From the NCBI GenBank assembly GCA_002811645.1, contig PDIP01000003.1, forward strand, positions 280,358-344,357: a stretch of DNA of 64,000 nt, in the 5' to 3' direction. This DNA is from Corallochytrium limacisporum. Taxonomy: Eukaryota > Opisthokonta. This document shows positions 62,095 through 64,000 of the stretch, piece by piece; within the stretch, counting starts at the first letter, position 1; every line of letters starts with the position of its first letter. The position numbers were made by a program, and so were the translations under genes. Below the pieces are notes generated by a model, which worked only from the letters and a program-made list of their open reading frames with translations, was not told the origin of the DNA and searched no databases.

Positions 62095-62448
62095 ATGTCT
62101 GAAGCGGAACAGAACGCACCATCGCCGGTGGCGGAGGGAAATGACACAGGGTGTACTAATGTCAAAACCCTTCAAACCTGTGACTTTTGTAGGGGGGAGA
62201 TTCAGTCCGCAGACTTTTGCCAAACAACAGGCATGGCAGAGGAAATCCAATGTTCAAAGAACGGAAATGAAGTTACTGTGTGGCGGTCGTGTACCTATGT
62301 CATGGGTTATGAATTAGGCATGCTCGGTGTCTTTGAAGCTAGCATGATTATAGTTCTAATTTGTTCAGTTTTTCTAATGCGACAACGAAAGAGGAAGCTT
62401 GACACAGTGGCCTATACTCGGCTTCAGAGGCAGCTTGGTGATCCTTGA
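62095..62448 (+). CDS. JTB: JTB-like small membrane protein
   Basis: A 117-residue single-pass protein matching the Jumping Translocation Breakpoint family. The cysteine-rich extracellular motif CDFCRGEIQSADFCQTTG, then EEIQCSKNGNE and WRSCTYVM, corresponds to the human CSPCSNF...CGPTG, EKITCSSSKRNE and FKSCRS blocks. A membrane helix (ASMIIVLICSVFLM, about 80-97) is followed by a basic stop-transfer RQRKRKLD and a short tail KLDTVAYTRLQRQLGDP, close to the human RQRQLDRKALEKVRKQIESI. Human JTB has an N-terminal signal peptide; here the N-terminus is acidic (MSEAEQNAPSPVAEG), so an upstream exon may be missing. JTB is linked in humans to cytokinesis. Confidence 0.82.
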   Translation: MSEAEQNAPSPVAEGNDTGCTNVKTLQTCDFCRGEIQSADFCQTTGMAEEIQCSKNGNEVTVWRSCTYVMGYELGMLGVFEASMIIVLICSVFLMRQRKRKLDTVAYTRLQRQLGDP

Positions 62449-62610
62449 AGGTTCCCTTCTCGCACAGATATAAACTCTTAGTTTCACCTGCTTTCTAGTT
62501 CTACGGTTTATTTACTCTATGGTATATGCGTCATACAGTGACGAAGGGGTGCATAATTCATGATGGATTCTGGATATGCCTGGTTTTGCCTTCCCTGGTG
62601 GGAACGTAAC

Positions 62611-63507
62611 TTAGAACTTGTACCAGTTAGTCTCACCGAAACCAAGTTCCTTGAGGTTGGGCAAACAGGCGAAGTCGATCATGGGCGGAGGCCCGCACAT
62701 GAGAATCTGCGTGTCAGGACTAGCGGCCGGCAAATGCTTCTCAATCATATCTTTTGTGATGAAGCCCTTGTCGTACTTCCATCCGTCCTCCGGGCGGTCA
62801 AGGGTGTACCAGACCTTAAAGTTGTCGTGTGATGCAGCCAGACCCTCAAGTTCATCCCGTAACAAGATGTCCTTTTCAGTTTGGTTAGCGTACAGCAAGC
62901 AAACCTCAGTCTTGTCCTTGGGATCCTTCAGGATGGCTTTCACGACCTGAAGCATTGGGGTGATACCAGAGCCACCGGCAATCATTCCAATCTTGTTACC
63001 GACGCGCTTCTCGGACTTGCTGATGGATGAAATGTCTATCTTCCCCCTGCCTTCGTAAGTAAGCTTGCCCTTAGGTCCCTTCACGTCAATAGTGTCTCCA
63101 ACTTTCATATTCTCCAAATACTGGGTCATCTTGCCACCGTTGGGGAACTTGGGATGGACATTGGAAAAGTAAACTTTGATCATGAGATCAAAGTAGCCAA
63201 CCTCATCATCGCTTGTGATGGGGGTGTACGAACGCATGACAGGTTTGCCGTCGACAGTAGCGCTCAGGCTCATGTGTTGACCGATAGGCAATCCCAGAAT
63301 GTGCTTGTCAGAGTCAAGGGCAAACCGGAAGATGCGGGTGTCCGGGCTCACTTCCTTCTTTTCAATCAACTTGAAAGGCTTAGCCTTAGTTGCATCAAGA
63401 GCCTTCGGTGCAGAGGGTTTCGAATTCTGCATGAGATAGAAGTAGGCAGAGGCAGCCAGAACGGCAACCAATGCCAGAATAAGCGGAAGCTTCTGTTGCA
63501 TATCCAT
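62611..63507 (-). CDS. CYB5R: NADH-cytochrome b5 reductase
   Basis: A 298-residue flavoprotein that passes electrons from NADH through FAD to cytochrome b5, feeding fatty-acid desaturation and sterol synthesis. An N-terminal anchor helix at residues 8-25 (PLILALVAVLAASAYFYLM) fits outer mitochondrial or ER membrane attachment. The FAD motif RSYTPIT starts at Arg92, the NADH-binding GGSGITP is at 178-184 and CGPPPM at 271-276; the protein ends in F, the usual family C-terminus. The frame is open far upstream to 63951, but those residues are low-complexity and unlike the family, so the ATG at 63507 directly before the anchor is chosen. Confidence 0.95.
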   Translation of the reverse strand: MDMQQKLPLILALVAVLAASAYFYLMQNSKPSAPKALDATKAKPFKLIEKKEVSPDTRIFRFALDSDKHILGLPIGQHMSLSATVDGKPVMRSYTPITSDDEVGYFDLMIKVYFSNVHPKFPNGGKMTQYLENMKVGDTIDVKGPKGKLTYEGRGKIDISSISKSEKRVGNKIGMIAGGSGITPMLQVVKAILKDPKDKTEVCLLYANQTEKDILLRDELEGLAASHDNFKVWYTLDRPEDGWKYDKGFITKDMIEKHLPAASPDTQILMCGPPPMIDFACLPNLKELGFGETNWYKF

Positions 63508-64000
63508 GATGATACGATTTCTGTATTGAACCGTGGGTGCTCGGCCACTCCACGTGGCACTACACAGAGTCACCATATCAAGCCTACTCAAATACCTATG
63601 GCCAATGTCGACGAACATTGCAGAAAATAGAACCATGAGACTATGTACACGACTCAACATCCACTGGTACTTCATTTGAGAACGTAGGAGTATGCTTGCT
63701 TTCATTGTTCCCACTTGTGGGTGTGGCCAAGGGTCTTTGGGTCCTACCACGACTGTGTGCGTGTCACAGCCCTTTCGAGTCAATCCTAACAACCCTCCCC
63801 ACTTCGGTTGTGAATATGTGGCACTTTCACTCACCGTGGTGTCCTGCGGTGTAATGCTCAAAGGCGGATCATTTTGCTTCGGGGTTGGGGTCCCTTCTGT
63901 TGAAGACTTTCCCAGTTTTTGTTTTTGGGGCGAGAGTGGCTGGTTTGTCATCCAGTGGTGGGTGGAATTGGGGAGAGGGTGGGGTGGGAGAGGTGGGACA
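63508..64000. promoter_or_regulatory. Cytochrome b5 reductase upstream region
   Basis: About 490 bases to the right edge. It ends in a G-rich tract (from 63947) with GGGG, GGG and GGGG blocks. The open minus-strand frame across it reads as Ser/Thr/Pro-rich non-family sequence. Confidence 0.5.

Noticed and set aside
63508-63951. N-terminal extension of cytochrome b5 reductase
   Set aside because: Low-complexity residues before a family-perfect ATG and anchor helix.

Overview
This is a 64 kb window of a nuclear eukaryotic genome of roughly balanced base composition. It carries about 25 protein-coding genes on both strands, nearly all readable as one uninterrupted frame, so the genome is gene-dense and intron-poor. 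There are no operons, rRNA genes or CRISPR arrays, no tRNA I could support and no intact mobile element. One assembly gap of 193 N lies at 35994-36186. The gene set points to a unicellular relative of animals and fungi. Lumazine synthase (riboflavin synthesis, absent from animals) sits beside homologues best known from animals and their relatives: TMEM94, JTB, cactin, dymeclin, ILVBL, GTPBP1/2 and TMEM107. Epsilon-tubulin and TMEM107 imply centrioles and a ciliary transition zone at some life stage. A corallochytrean or ichthyosporean-like holozoan would fit, but that is inference from gene content only.

Layout, left to right: a GTPBP1/2-type GTPase truncated by the window edge; a spinster-like MFS transporter divergent from an ILVBL-type 2-hydroxyacyl-CoA lyase; a proline-rich WH2-like protein convergent with exocyst SEC8; cactin; lumazine synthase; epsilon-tubulin; a membrane-anchored TRMO; dymeclin convergent with a 1,863-residue TPR-like protein; and TMEM94. 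After a 2.6 kb gene-free, GC-run-rich stretch come a farnesylation-type DnaJ, an ETHE1-rhodanese fusion, COG7, a SANT protein, an anoctamin C-terminal remnant, proteasome beta-3, TMEM107, CPSF73, a mitochondrial-looking orphan, a peroxisomal enoyl-CoA isomerase-like protein, an IphP-type phosphatase, a VASt-domain membrane protein, a JTB homologue and NADH-cytochrome b5 reductase.

The genes do not form one pathway, as is normal for a eukaryote. Shared themes are membrane traffic and contact sites (SEC8, COG7, dymeclin, VASt protein, TMEM94), lipid and sulfur metabolism (ILVBL, enoyl-CoA isomerase, cytochrome b5 reductase, ETHE1-rhodanese), RNA processing (cactin, CPSF73, TRMO) and the cilium. 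Several divergent pairs share one promoter region. Intergenic DNA upstream of genes repeatedly contains long C runs, G runs, or a C run abutting a G run. The short convergent 3' intervals do not. This is the clearest unexplained non-coding pattern here.

Several starts were moved inward from the longest open frame because its first codon is TTG or GTG. For the MFS transporter this exposes an N-myristoylation-type start.
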